Origin: Boswellia sacra
Lineage: Eukaryota; Streptophyta; Magnoliopsida; Sapindales; Burseraceae
Reading direction: 5' to 3'
Assembly (NCBI GenBank): GCA_013180625.2
Contig: SNVD02015047.1
Span: 124,001 to 188,000, forward strand
DNA length: 64,000 nt
Of the stretch, positions 35,301 to 47,072 are shown one piece after another. The position numbers and the translations under genes are program-made. Within the stretch, counting starts at the first letter, position 1. Each line of letters starts with the position of its first letter. Below the pieces are notes generated by a model, which saw only the letters and a list, made by a program, of their open reading frames with translations, was not told the DNA's origin and ran no database searches.

Positions 35301-38300
35301 TTATTTTAGGATTATAATTGGTTTAGAAAATTGTCTCTTAGGGATTTAGACTTAATTAGGGATTTGAATTCCTAATTGACTCAAAATGAGGAATTCTAAT
35401 TAGGAATTCTAAATAATTTTTTATTTACCTATTAGAATTAAGGATTACTCTTATATAAATTGGGTCTTTCATTGATTATGTTTTTGGGACGAGACTTGAT
35501 TATTTGATAATTGATATAAATTCAGAGTTTTCCTCCCTAAATTCTTCTTCTCTATTTCTCCTCCCCATTCTTTTCTTGGATTCATATTTACCTTGTAACA
35601 GTCTCATCAGCAATGCTTGTCACAGAGAAATTTGAATGTTGATCTGTTCATATCATTGTCATCAACTCTTTTACCAAGGCCAAGGCTTCATTTAGTTGAG
35701 TTCATCTGATTAGAACTATGTTGCATTTTCCAGATTTAGAATTGATAAATCTGATGATGAGTCAAGCATTGCTAGCCCATGTTTTGAAAGGTATGCTTTA
35801 TTGCATTCACCTTTTCTTGATGATCGCAATCAAAAAAATCAGGGTGAAAAGCCTTCCTTGGAGATCAATGTGAAACCTTCGGACTGTATTTCTGTTCCTT
35901 CTCATCAAAGAACTGGAAGTTCATCACTCAACATCACTGTACCAGAAAATGCTTTTGCTGCTGGAACCAAAGAGAGGTTTGCCACTTGATCTACATATTT
36001 ATTTAAAGCTTCTTGTGGTCAAAATGGTTTTCCTGGACTTGGATTGTCTGGTTGTCAAGTAATGCTTTGTTGCTTGGAGTAAGTAAGGAGCTCAATAGCT
36101 TTTATCACCACTTGGCTACATTTTAGGTCTTATATAAACTCAACAAGTGCTAGTTACTACTGATATTTATCCTTTCTATCTTTGTGATTTAACTGGAGAT
36201 CCAAAGCTGACTAAACAATGATCATATTTACTTTTGACGCTAAAAATATAAATTCTGGAATTATATAATGTTTTAAGTGAAACCCAGTGGGATGAGTTCA
36301 TATTTTTTTGAAAATCCAAATAGATCTCCAATTCAACCTCTGCGAAGAAATATAGATTGTCTAGTATTTAACACTGATGGCAATGCTGGAAAACTATGTA
36401 TATAATTGGATGTGTTACAAAATAGGAATAACTAATTATATACCATACTTTATAGGTAAATAAATGAGTACAACTTTAATATACAATTTCAATGGGCAAA
36501 TATTGCATCTTTGAATAGCTTGTCATATGTCATTCTCAAGCATTCAGTTTAAGTTGTAGTTTGACCTGAAAACTTTTAGTAGTTTCACAAATTAATTTCC
36601 CTACTGATCAATGTGCATGTCCGAGGATTAAAATGCCACTGAGGAATTCTGTATCTAATTTCCATAATTCCTGTTTTAGAGAATATTAAATGGAAAGAAG
36701 AGGAGAATTCTAATCCGGTTTAAGAAAAACAGTGAATGTGGTTATCTACTATAATAGATTCTATCACTTAGGGGACAAGATAATAAGAAATATCTCACAC
36801 ATAGAGCCAAAAGGATCTTTGATTCCCATTAATAGCTTGGTCATCGTTGGAAAGGCATAATCCAAATTGACTAATTGTTTGTATCTTTTCCCTCCTCTTT
36901 CCATTATATTAAGGGTAATTACTTTGGACTCCTTTAAGAAATTTAAAATTTAGAATAATTAAAAAAACCCCGAGAGCTTCGTTATTCTTAAAAAACCCAA
37001 TGTCATTATCAATTACTAAAATTATTCCTCTAATAAAGGGGTTTCTTTAATTTTAGGGGTGTTTCTAATAATTACTAATGTAATTGTTTTTAACAATTGT
37101 AAGTCTTTTAGGGGGTTTATAATAGTGCCCTTCTATTAGCTAAGAAATGAAGGATGAGATAGTTCCTTCTTTGTCTTTTTCCCTAAACCTTACCATTTCC
37201 TTTCTTCCCTTTTCGTCTCCTCTTAACAAACATAGTATAAATGTTGCCATACATTTGTATTCAATGGATTCCACATGTAATCATGCTTGGATTCTCCTAT
37301 ATTACTTTGATTATTTCATATTATTATTATTATTATTTTTTAATTTTTCTCCATGTTTTGTCATCATCATGTTATGTTGCCTCACTCCTTTCTCTCTCAT
37401 TATCTGTTATTCTTTTATATAGATTATTTAAATTTATATGTTTTTAATCATGTAGATCTTGTGAGAATATATGCTTATACAAGTGAGATTTATGTTTATG
37501 ATATTTTAGTGATAAGTTACAAATTCCAAACAATTCATGCTGCAACGGGATGCCAGCTTCTATAGCAGGAGATGATGTGCTCCCTGAAATTCCTTCAAAA
37601 GTGTCTAAATCATCAGGCAAGTGATTTTTTTTTTGTTTGGTTCTATTTAACCTTTTTTTTCCTCTTTCCCTGTGTTCATTCAAAACATCAGAGGTCTTTT
37701 AGTTGATTGATGAATCATACTTTGATCTTGGTATTTGAAGAAAATTTTATTTCTTGTTTAATGTAAGAAATATTTTGGCAGTAAACAGTGATGAACTGGA
37801 CGAGAAAGCAAAGATACCTGTTATTCAGCAAAAGGGACGTTTTAAGGTTACATCTGAGAATGTTTACATGGATAAGGTGACTCGGATTCTGGTCCTGAAT
37901 GTTTATTCTTTTGTGAGACTGGACATAAATTTATCTTCTCTTTCAGGCAGTGCCTCAACCACTCCCAAATCCTGTACTGCAAAAGAGTCACAGCTTGCAG
38001 GTTGGTGTTATGGGGTCAATACTTATGTGTCAAACGACTTATGCTTGTCCGTTTTATAGTTTTTTAATTTTAATTTTAATTTAATTTTATTATTAATATT
38101 TTTTGAAGTTTTACATTGATAGTGAACTTGTGTCATAAATATACTTGTTAGATCAATATTTTCTCTCTGCAGTTTTCTTTTGTAGTTCTCTTTTCTTTTT
38201 GGGATGACATCCTAGTTTGTTGCTCATATCAATCAAGGTGTAATGAATTTTTTACGAATAAAATTTTACAAGAAGTTAAAGAAGAAAGGTGTAGAAATGC

Positions 38301-41073
38301 ATTTTAGAATTTTATGTGAAGGACAAAAGATCCTACAGGAGTTTTCCTATAAACTTTTGAACTAGGCAAATTTTGTAACAATATGAGAATCAAAATACTT
38401 GTAGCTTTGACGTCCCATTTATGCTTGTCCCTGCCATAACTTGGAGGGCCTCAATTCTATGTCTGACATGGCATGAGACTATTGTGTCTGTATTGTGTTG
38501 TGTTCTAGTACAATTTTATTTAGTGCTTATGCCATTCTAATGCAGGCACAATCCATCGCATTCCTTCTTTGTTGGAGTTATTTTTAATTAACTTTTCACT
38601 TTTGGTCCATTTGCATCGAATTAATGATTTTATAGCAGCCAAATTTTGACCAACAATTTTTTAATTGGATGTTAAGGTTTTGGAGCACGTCTCATATCAA
38701 ATACCACAACTTCTATGTTGTAATGTTTTATCATCTAGGGAATATTTTGTTGTTTTAGAATTTGAATTCAAACTGTGAGACTAATTGTTTGTAAGAATTG
38801 AGGCTAGGGCACGTTAGTGTATTTGTATCTTTGTTTTGTTGATTGTCTGACAGAACTTTTGGGTTTTCTAGGTGCTTACCCAACATCCCACAATTACTTT
38901 ATCAGTACCATGTGATGCTACACAATCAAGTCTTTCTGGCGGTTCTCTTTTTCCGATGTTGAATTCAGTTCTGCAGACAAATATTATTCAAAGGGTGAGT
39001 TAGCTGTTTATCATTTACTTCTTTTTAATTGAATTGTATTCCTGTTCTGACTGAAGTTTTCTCATTCTTTTTTTTTTTTTCCCATGTTTGAACAGGAGAG
39101 TATTCTAAGCCTAATGAAGCAAGTGTCTGTCGGAGACTCTCCATGTATACACAATCAATTCTGCCTAGATTTGCTCCCTTTTTTTTGGGGGGGTATAAGA
39201 TGATCTTATCTTGTCTTTCCATTTACTCAGGTAACCGTGCAGTTGATGGAGGGAATACATCAACGAATATGGCTACGGAGAGATCTTTGGTATGTGATCA
39301 TATAGCTTTATAGTTTTTCTTTTTTTTTTTTTTTTTTCTTTTCTTCCTTCCTCATCCATTTTCCCAAGGCTCCAATAGTCTTTTGTGGTGGATAGACTCT
39401 TTTAACTTAAGAAGTCGGAAACTAAATTGTTTTGAAGAGTACGCGAATTGATAACTCATATTACATTCTATCATGAAGCTAGGGCTTTAGTATGCATGTA
39501 TAATCTTAAGTTGGATAAAGCTCATCTCACTGGAGATTTGTATATATGTTGAAGAAGTTGTTTATCAGGTTCTATTAAATAAATTGGAAGAAATATTTAG
39601 CTGATTGCTACTTGATGATATATATTAAAAATGTTAAGGTAAATGCTGAACCAATAAATATCTCTGTTTAAGCATATGAGATTTTATTACTATCAAAGGG
39701 ATAACTTTCTGGAGGTATAAGAATGGAATAAATTGGCGAAAGAACTTCAGCAGCTTTGAACAAACTGTTGGTCTACAACAATTTGGAGAAGTGATCTTTT
39801 CTAGTCGTCATATATCTTTGAATCTTTTATGGGTTTGGGAAAGTGAAATTTTTTCTTCTATAAATCATTCTGGTAATTGTGTAAACTGTAAAGGTTTTTC
39901 CTAGGAGAGCTAACTTTCATGGTTTGATTATGTGAGCTGCTCTTGTAGTCATCCTAAGCCATTTCTGGCCTGACTGTGCAAAGTGATGTAGAGGTGTTGC
40001 TAGGAAAGATTTGATATGACAGTGTCAGTGTAGGGTGATTACCTAGCTAAGTCTCTCAGCAAGTTCACTGGTTTTTTTTTTTTTTTTTTTGGAAGTTTTC
40101 TTAGATTTACAATCTGCTGTTTGCTTGATCCTTTTGAATTAACGTTGGAAGTTGCAAATAGAGCATTTTACTACTTGAATCTGACAAGTTCATCAAAAGG
40201 ATGAGATGGGTTTGTTTGGGCATGAAAATGGGCCACCTACCTGCTCCCAGGTGTTTACTTTTACTTACAAGTGAGGATATGCTCTTTACCCCAACAAGAA
40301 AATTTCTTTAGAGAGCTTGATAGGTTATAGGATAGACGTCTTTTTTTAACTTACTGGCTTGATGTGTAGGTCATAAAATATTACTGATGTGATAGCACAA
40401 TCTCTACTTTTCTTTCATCGAGAGCATTGGGTTTATCGAATAGGATTTGTCTGTTCAGCTGATTAATTATAGAGATGGAAAATTCCAAGCCATCCCGAAC
40501 CTAGTGGACAATCTTGATGCTTGTTTTGCCTGCAATGAGATGAGTGCACCTGTATAACCATTTCCATATTTTACCTACTAAACCTGTCATGTATTAGCTC
40601 GTGGGGATGAGAGTGGGGTATCAGATCCAGCCTTTGACCAATAATTGATGATTATACTTCTTCACATTATGGTGGATACTCAATTCTTTTAATCAAGTTT
40701 TGGAGTCAGTTACCTCTTTGTACTTCCTAATTTGTGAACATGTATGAATTATCTCAACTAGTTGTTGATACTAAACTTGAGGTTGGTTGAGAATTGATTT
40801 TGTATTGCAGCTAGAAGCAGCTCATGATAGGGAGAAAGCAGCTCATGACAGGGAGAAGGATTTGCTAAACGAAATATCTGAGTTGCAATGGAGGTAGATT
40901 TTATTTTATGTCCATGCAAAAACGTGCACAAAACCGCCCCCCACACACACACGAGAAACAGATGACGTTTTCAAAGCTAACATGTAAAATATTGGTTTGT
41001 CATACTTAGGCTCATATGTGCCCAAGACGAACTCCAAAAATATAAAACAGAAAATGCTCAGGTTATTTTTTGA
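29365..41073 (+). CDS. STE20/GCK-type serine/threonine protein kinase, BLUS1-like, 20 exons
   Basis: Exons: 29365-29523, 30247-30501, 31301-31425, 31668-31712, 31800-31881, 31986-32054, 32143-32313, 32419-32484, 34684-34752, 34847-34954, 35068-35135, 35734-35976, 37510-37616, 37782-37876, 37947-38000, 38872-38994, 39096-39144, 39231-39289, 40811-40893, 41010-41073. The sum is 2094 bases with matching phases, giving 697 residues. The kinase domain spans about residues 13-280: glycine loop GQGVSASV (20-27), VAIK lysine 42, HRDVK (134-138), DFG (154-156) and the STE20 signature GTPCWMAPE. The C-terminal half is serine-rich and contains [11 protein letters not shown]; the end is a coiled coil ([19 protein letters not shown]). 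The family phosphorylates proteins in the cytosol; Arabidopsis BLUS1 acts in stomatal blue-light signalling, but this multi-exon member may have another role. ATG 29365 is preferred because it precedes the conserved KYPIGAEHY start. The last exon (stop TGA 41071-41073) is slightly less sure. Confidence 0.93.
33530..34318 (+). mobile_element. LINE remnant in intron 8 of the kinase gene
   Basis: The translated plus strand shows the C-terminal part of a plant LINE reverse transcriptase region (zf-RVT type): [28 protein letters not shown] (33782-33868), then [18 protein letters not shown] (33987-34040). The 5' end is missing and the frame has stops. The 3' end near 34318 has an AATAAA-like phrase and a short A-run. 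No clean target duplication was found. It accounts for much of this 2.2-kb intron. Confidence 0.75.
35256..35601 (+). repeat. Possible LTR-like insert in intron 11 of the kinase gene
   Basis: The stretch starts TGTAGGATAGTTG, has a TATA-like TTATATAAATTGGG near 35450 and CT-rich sequence near 35535-35565, and could end at TTGTAACA (35601). Direct copies of TAGGAATTC or similar occur at 35350-35410. The order resembles a small plant LTR. However, flanking duplications are not seen, so this is only a suggestion. Confidence 0.3.
37617..37781 (+). other. GC-AG intron of the kinase gene
   Basis: The exon before it ends TCATCAG and the intron begins GCAAGTG. It ends TTTTGGCAG before TAAACAGTGATG. 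With the GC donor the frame reads [12 protein letters not shown]. The nearest GT donor (37621) would give a stop within four codons. CAG/GCAAGT is the usual strong form of a GC donor. Confidence 0.85.
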
Positions 41074-44000
41074 CGTGCTTTGCTTTTTACTTGTATGGGT
41101 TATGAATTACAGATTCTAACCCATCATTTTCAGGTATGATATCATCTCAAACTGGTGGCCCAGAGGGATGTAGATGGAATTACTAAATTTAAATGATACT
41201 GACAAAAGTAAAATGAAAAGAAAATATCAGAATGACAGAGAAGGCATTATTAGCGGATTTTTATTTGTATCATAGGCTTATATGAATATGTCCTAGGTGA
41301 AAAGAAATCTACTAAATGGCAATCTCCAACTGGTGATGCATATTTACTGATGATATTTCGATTGTACATGATTTTTATATTTAGTTCTAGGCTTCTAGCT
41401 CGGCATATAAGTTGTAAATTTAGTCATAACTTAATGTTTAAGAGGCTTATTTTTTTTGCATGCCTGTGAAGCAATATAGTGGTTTTTTTTTTTCACGCTT
41501 ACTATTATTATTATTATTGTTATTTTGTTATTATTATTTATTTTGAATCTTGAAGTTGAAACTAGTAGCACAGCGTACTAATTGTTGTAGCCTTCTTGCT
41601 TAATTCTTTATATTTGTTAGCTACTCTGTTTTCCAGGAACTTTAGAGTAATGTTGACCAATAAGAATTACTGAACTCTTGTACTTACTGGTTACCATTAT
41701 CTTTTTCCCTATAGAACTCTTATTTGATTTATGTAATAATTCTAGGCCGTTCCTTAATATGACAAAAAATTATGAGCATAGATTTTGTCTGAGTATCACG
41801 CACACCAAGTTCTCTGTATTGCTTATCCTAAGTTTGTATCTCAAATAGTATGGAATAATATGGCTAGCTAAAGTGACATCATATTAGTTGGCTCTCAAAC
41901 CTTAGGATACAAACTTATGAGATTTTGTCCTACATTCAAGATGATAGGCTTCATAACTTCAAATTCTGTGCAAAAACTCCTTGATAGTTTAGTAGTAATT
42001 AGGAATTTTCTATGTTACACTTTATATGTGTGCTTTATCTACTTGATTATAAATTTGCATTTGGTATCATTAATCACATGTTTGGATGATGTTTTTAGAT
42101 CGATAATCCACATTAGCCCATGAAAATTGACAATAATATGGTTAATTTTAGACAGTTTGATAGATAAGTGGTCTTTTCGCATTTGTAAGAATTTGGAGCC
42201 TATCTCTTGTGGGAATGGTTATGAGTCCTCTTTACTACCGCGCATTGTTCTTGCCCAAAAAGAAGTCAATTGATCTCAGCTGGAATTTTGTGATCTCATG
42301 TTCCAGATTGTTTGTTTCTCTAATTTTATAAATATTGCTCCTCATCAATATATTTGGCCGGCTAAAAACAAGCGACAAAATTAGCACCCACTTTTTTTCT
42401 TCCCATAAAGTTTGGGAATTTTTTTTTTATAAAGTTTAGGAAATATATAAACTTTGGGAATCATGAGTATTGCCAACTTTTTATGCAATTTTCGAAATTT
42501 ATACTCGTCTCCCCTACTTAATGCAAAAATATTCTAAATTTTATGAAAAAAAAAAAGAAAAAAGAAAAACCATGTGTATGGAATGCACTTGGAGCAGTGT
42601 AGTATTACCCACAACATTAAGCTATTAGGCAAATGTCTCATTCCATATCGCGGGCAAACGAGGTTCGAGACTAGTTTGTAGGATTGAGTTCCCTTAGAGA
42701 AGGCTTGTTTCAAGTGACTGAATAATACCTACTTGGTTTGGGCTGGACTTCTATAATTGGTATTGGCATGCAACGGGCTTGCTGCGAGATGGGTGGGTGA
42801 AATAGATTCTTTGAGGATGCAAGGTCCAAAAGCGGAGAGTTTATATATGGCCCAAAACTAATTTATAAGACTTGGATTCTTTAAACAAATAGATCTGGTT
42901 GTAGGTGAAGGACAGATGCGTGAAGTCTAGTAGGAAATTTATGAAAGTAAAGGATGTGGTTGTATAAACTTGTAATACTTTGGGCAGAAACCAAGCAGAT
43001 ATTGTCCAGTTCTGTTTCACATATGCATTTTGGGCGAAGAACCATTATGTGAATCCCAAAACCAAATATGTGAGGTTATTAATGCAAGTCCAAACCAAGC
43101 TTTTGCTTCATGTATCGTTTGGAGCGAAGGAAAATAGTGTGAAGTCGAAAAGCAAATTCGTCAGAGTGATGGATACTTGTCCAAACCAAGTATATGTTTG
43201 CTTTGCTTCATATACACTTTTGGATCAATGATGGTTGTGTAAAGCTCAGAAACAAATGCGTAAGGACGATAGTTGCCAAACCAAGTAGGCATTGTTCACT
43301 TTGACTTGACGGAGACATTTTGGGTGAAGGAAGGTGGTGTGAAGCTCAAAAGAACTTGCACTACAAATTTGTAATAGAACAGGTCCAGGACAAGTAGATA
43401 TTTTCCGCTCTGGCTTCATGCACGTGCTCTTGTCCTTCACCCTCATAATTTGTTTTTGGGCTTCAACCAATCGTGTTTCATTCAAAACATTATTTAGTTG
43501 AGAGTACCAAGGTCATATCTTATAAATTAGTTTGGGACCTCATTTGCTAGCGGGGTGAATTATAATAAACTCTCTTGCTTTTGGACCTCGCAAAAGTCTA
43601 TTCTAGGAATCCATTTTAGGTGGCGAGCTTCTTTGATATCAGTTGTAATAGCTTGGGCCCATACAATACATACTTGGTCTGCTTTGGGCTTCGTGCACGT
43701 GTTCTTTATCCCGACAGATTTGGTTTTGAGCTTCACATAAATCTCTCACCCAAAACACATATGTTATGTTGTGAAGCTTATATTAGGGTAGCTTATTTGC
43801 CAGCGACGTGGTATATGATGGAGACTTTTTTAATTTAAAATTTTTTATTTAAGAACTTAATATGAATTTTATATAACTGATTCATTGCAATCTAATGAAT
43901 TTGAAAGATGAGTTAAAATGATCATTTTAATGGCAATTGTTGTTAATGTCAATTCATTTATTTCTAATTAATTAGATTATAATGAATCAATGTCTATGAA

Positions 44001-44335
44001 TTTTTGTGTTAGTAAAAATACTATGTTACAATAGTTTAACCTATCAGTTATTTGGATTCTTTTAAGGCTTAGCAGCTAATATAACAAAGCCGCGAGGATT
44101 GCAAGTCACCACAATTTTTAGATAAAATAGTTAAATTTAACACATAAGTTTGTAGTTAGTACCTTATCATATGTGTCGAACATTTTACCAGACACATTCA
44201 ACAGTAGTTTGTCAAGTTTATCTAGCGTCTTCCAACATATTTCAACTAAAAAGTTCTTCGTCAACCAATTTGTGAAGCATGTTAAGTATTTTATGTTACG
44301 TGTTCTTGTCAATTATGTCAAGTATTATCATGAGA
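41074..44335. other. 3' flank of the kinase gene and intergenic DNA
   Basis: The first few hundred bases must hold the kinase 3' UTR; several AATAAA-like phrases occur and I cannot choose one. Beyond that I see no gene. A degenerate tandem repeat lies at 42988-43380. The region 43800-44335 is AT-rich. Confidence 0.55.
42988..43380. repeat. Degenerate tandem repeat, about 91-104 bases per unit
   Basis: Four units start with AAACCAAG at 42988, 43092, 43183 and 43278. Each holds a TTCA...TA/CATTTTGG phrase, a GTGTGAAG-like phrase and a CAAA...TGTG phrase. A weaker relative lies at about 43660-43740. The units differ strongly, so the array is old. The open stretch over it (42980-43231) is probably a by-product of the repeat. 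Confidence 0.6.
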
Positions 44336-44378
44336 CAATCATGGGTGGTTATGCTTGACAAATGGTATCAGAGCGCGG
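44336..44378 (+). repeat. Vestigial 5' LTR and primer-binding site of Gypsy element 2
   Basis: TGGTATCAGAGCGCGG (44363-44378) is the initiator tRNA-Met primer site. Upstream, 44336-44357 is identical over 22 bases to 62384-62405, part of a tandem repeat inside the LTR of this family. It is followed by TTGACA, close to the LTR end TGTGACA. Further upstream no LTR similarity is seen. The 5' LTR has therefore been almost wholly deleted. Confidence 0.7.
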
Positions 44379-44440
44379 TTAAGGTAACTTGCGTGTGACT
44401 CGTTTCTACCTACTCACATTCTGGTTATTTTTCGAACACA

Positions 44441-45345
44441 ATGTCTGGTGAGACACTCAAAGATAGCGTGGCACAGTTGAGGTGTTGGTTGGCGCACCTC
44501 AGGCTCAAAACGTAGGGAGTATAGAGGAGCAATCGGAGATGCTTATAACAGAGGTTGCAACTCTGCGTGGAACTCTGGAGGAGTTCATGCGCGAGGTACA
44601 TGAGAGATTTGATGCTATTTCGGAGGATATCGCTGCTTTGATAGATACATTCAAGCAGAGCCTTGCTAATGTAGACGATGAGGTGAAAATACTCAAGCAA
44701 GCAGTGAGTAATGCACCAGGGGCGAGTGAGACAGTCGCTTCAAAGATTAAGGTGCCAGAACCAAAACTTTTGGCGGAGCACGGAATGCCAAGGAGATAGA
44801 AAATTTCTTGTGGGATATGGAGCAGTATTTCAAGGCTTCTAGAGTGCCTGAGGCCAAGAAAGTGACTATCACCAACATGTACTTGGCGGGTGATGCGAAG
44901 CTTTGGTGGCGAACTCGTATCCAAGAGGATGCCGATGCAACACGACCAGCCATTGAGACATGGGAAACACTTAAACGGGAATTAAAAGGTTAATTACTAC
45001 CTTGCAATGCGGGATGGCTAGCAAGGGAGAGCTTGAAGAAGCTCAAGCACACAGGAGCTATGCAGGAGTACGTAAAGGAATTTAGTTTTTTGATGTTGGA
45101 CATCAAGAACATTTCTGACGACGACAAGCTTTTCAATTTCATGTCGGGATTGCAGCCATCAGCGCAAGCGGAGTTGCGTAGGCAAGAGGTAAAGGATTTA
45201 CCCAATGCAATCGCTGCTACAGATGGCTTGGTGGACTTCAAGCTTGGGTCTCCTTCTCCACACCCAAGAAGTCCGAGGGAAAGAAAAAGTCTGGAGCTCC
45301 CAAACATGATGGCAAGAAGCGGGAAGTCGAGTCTAGCAAAACCAA
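44441..45345 (+). pseudogene. gag of Gypsy element 2, 5' part up to the LINE insertion
   Basis: The ATG at 44441 (MSGETLKDSV) matches element 3 (MSDETLKDRV). A frameshift occurs after about 14 codons. The Gag core reads AKLWWRTRIQEDADATRP (about 44895-44950), followed by LKKLKHTGAMQEYVKEFSFLMLDIKNIS and LPNAIAATDGLVDFKLGSPSP. A stop at about 44991 and a frameshift near 44780 break the frame. Gag ends abruptly at AAAACCAA, where the LINE begins. Confidence 0.85.
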
Positions 45346-46326
45346 ATCCGTTGAAAGAAGGTGGATTAGGAATAAAGCGAGTCAAGGAGTGGAATTGTGC
45401 AGCTATTCTGAAACATGTTTGGAGACTTCTTTCTAACCAATCCTCCACTTGGTCTTCTTGGGTTCATAAGGTGCTCCTTCGGGGCCGCTCATTTTGGCAG
45501 ATTCGGGTAACTTCTGGAGCCTCCTGGTCTTGGAGGAAGATTTTGCACAGTCGGGCTTGGTGTAGAGGTAAAGTTGTCTCTTGTATTGGAGATGGCCGTA
45601 ATACCTCTCTTTGGCAGGATTACTGGTTGCCACAGGGGCGTCTGTGTGACTTGTTACCCTTCAGGACTCTTACATCCACAGGTCTTCCTTCAGATGCTAG
45701 GGTCTCAGACATTATTTAGAATGGGGACTGGGCTTTTCCTGATGGAGGTCAGGCCCTTAGGTTGATTTAGGACTCAGTCAGCATCCGACCTACGATGGGG
45801 GCTCCTGATCATGTTGTTTGGAAGGGCCATACCTCAGGTATTTTCGCTATTGGCTCCGCATGGGAATTGTTACGAAGTAGGCGACCGGTGAACACTCTTC
45901 ATCATCTTCTCTGGTTCCCTGGCCATGTCCCAAGACACTCTTTTATTCTTTGGCTTGCCTCTTTGGGTCAGCTTCGCACTATGGATCGACTACAGCGTCA
46001 TGATATCTTACAATCTTCAAGTTGTGTTCTCTGTGTTTTAGCAAATGAGACTCATGACCATCTTTTCTTTAGCTGTCCTTTCTCATCTTCTGTTTGGGGG
46101 GAGATTTCAGCTAAGACTCTCGTTGTTTGGCCATCCTTTTGTTGGACGTCCTTGCTCCAATGGGCTTCTCTGCATCTCCAGGGCAGGAAGAATTTTGGAC
46201 ATATCCTTGCATGTTTGGTCTTCTCTGCAACAGTTTATTCTCTTTGGTATGAAAAGAATGATCGTATGTATCAACAACGACGTCGGACCTGTCGTCAGGT
46301 GACTGATGAGATTTTTGACTTGGTTT

Positions 46327-46354
46327 CACTACAAGAAAAATAGGAATAGATGAC
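46327..46354 (+). repeat. Left terminal inverted repeat of the Pack-CACTA
   Basis: It begins CACTACAAGAAAAATAGG and ends GATGAC. It matches the inverse of 51287-51314 with one substitution. Confidence 0.9.
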
Positions 46355-47072
46355 ATAAAAAAAGGGTCATAAAGGGGGGGTGGATGATAGAGAATCAAAG
46401 AGTCGTCTATGTCACTGTCACTCAATCATGATAGAAAAAAAGTCTATCATTAACTTTGTGATAGTTTTTACATGTCATACGTCTATCACATTAGGTAATT
46501 AATTTTATAATTTTATGATAGTTTTTACATGTCATACGTCTGTCACACCAGGTAAATAATTATTTAATAATCTTTAAATAATTTTGGCGGGAAATTATTT
46601 TGTTGTTTGAAATTTTTGACGCGAAAAATGTTTTTTTTTGGATTCCAATTTAATTTTGGCAGAATAATTTTGGCGCCAAAATTATTGGTTAATTCTTGGC
46701 GGGTAATTGATATTGTTTGTTGTTTGTGACAAAATATGACTGAAATCTTCTATCACAATATTTAAATGTAGTTGCATAAAATTGATTTTTTTATTTAATT
46801 TTTTCATTCTTGCATTTTAAATTCATTTACAAATTTAAAATGAACTAAAATTAAAGTGCACATCCAATTGAGTGCAAAACCATTTTATATTAATGATATC
46901 CACATAATAATATAGAGAACAAATTCCATAAATCAAGAATATCATTACCCATACATAAGTTAAACCATTCTATCAACAAAAAATTATGACTATAATTCAA
47001 ATCCAGAATAACAACAAATTCAGCCCACCATATTACATACAGTAAAAATTTCTCCTCCACGATGTACTGCAG

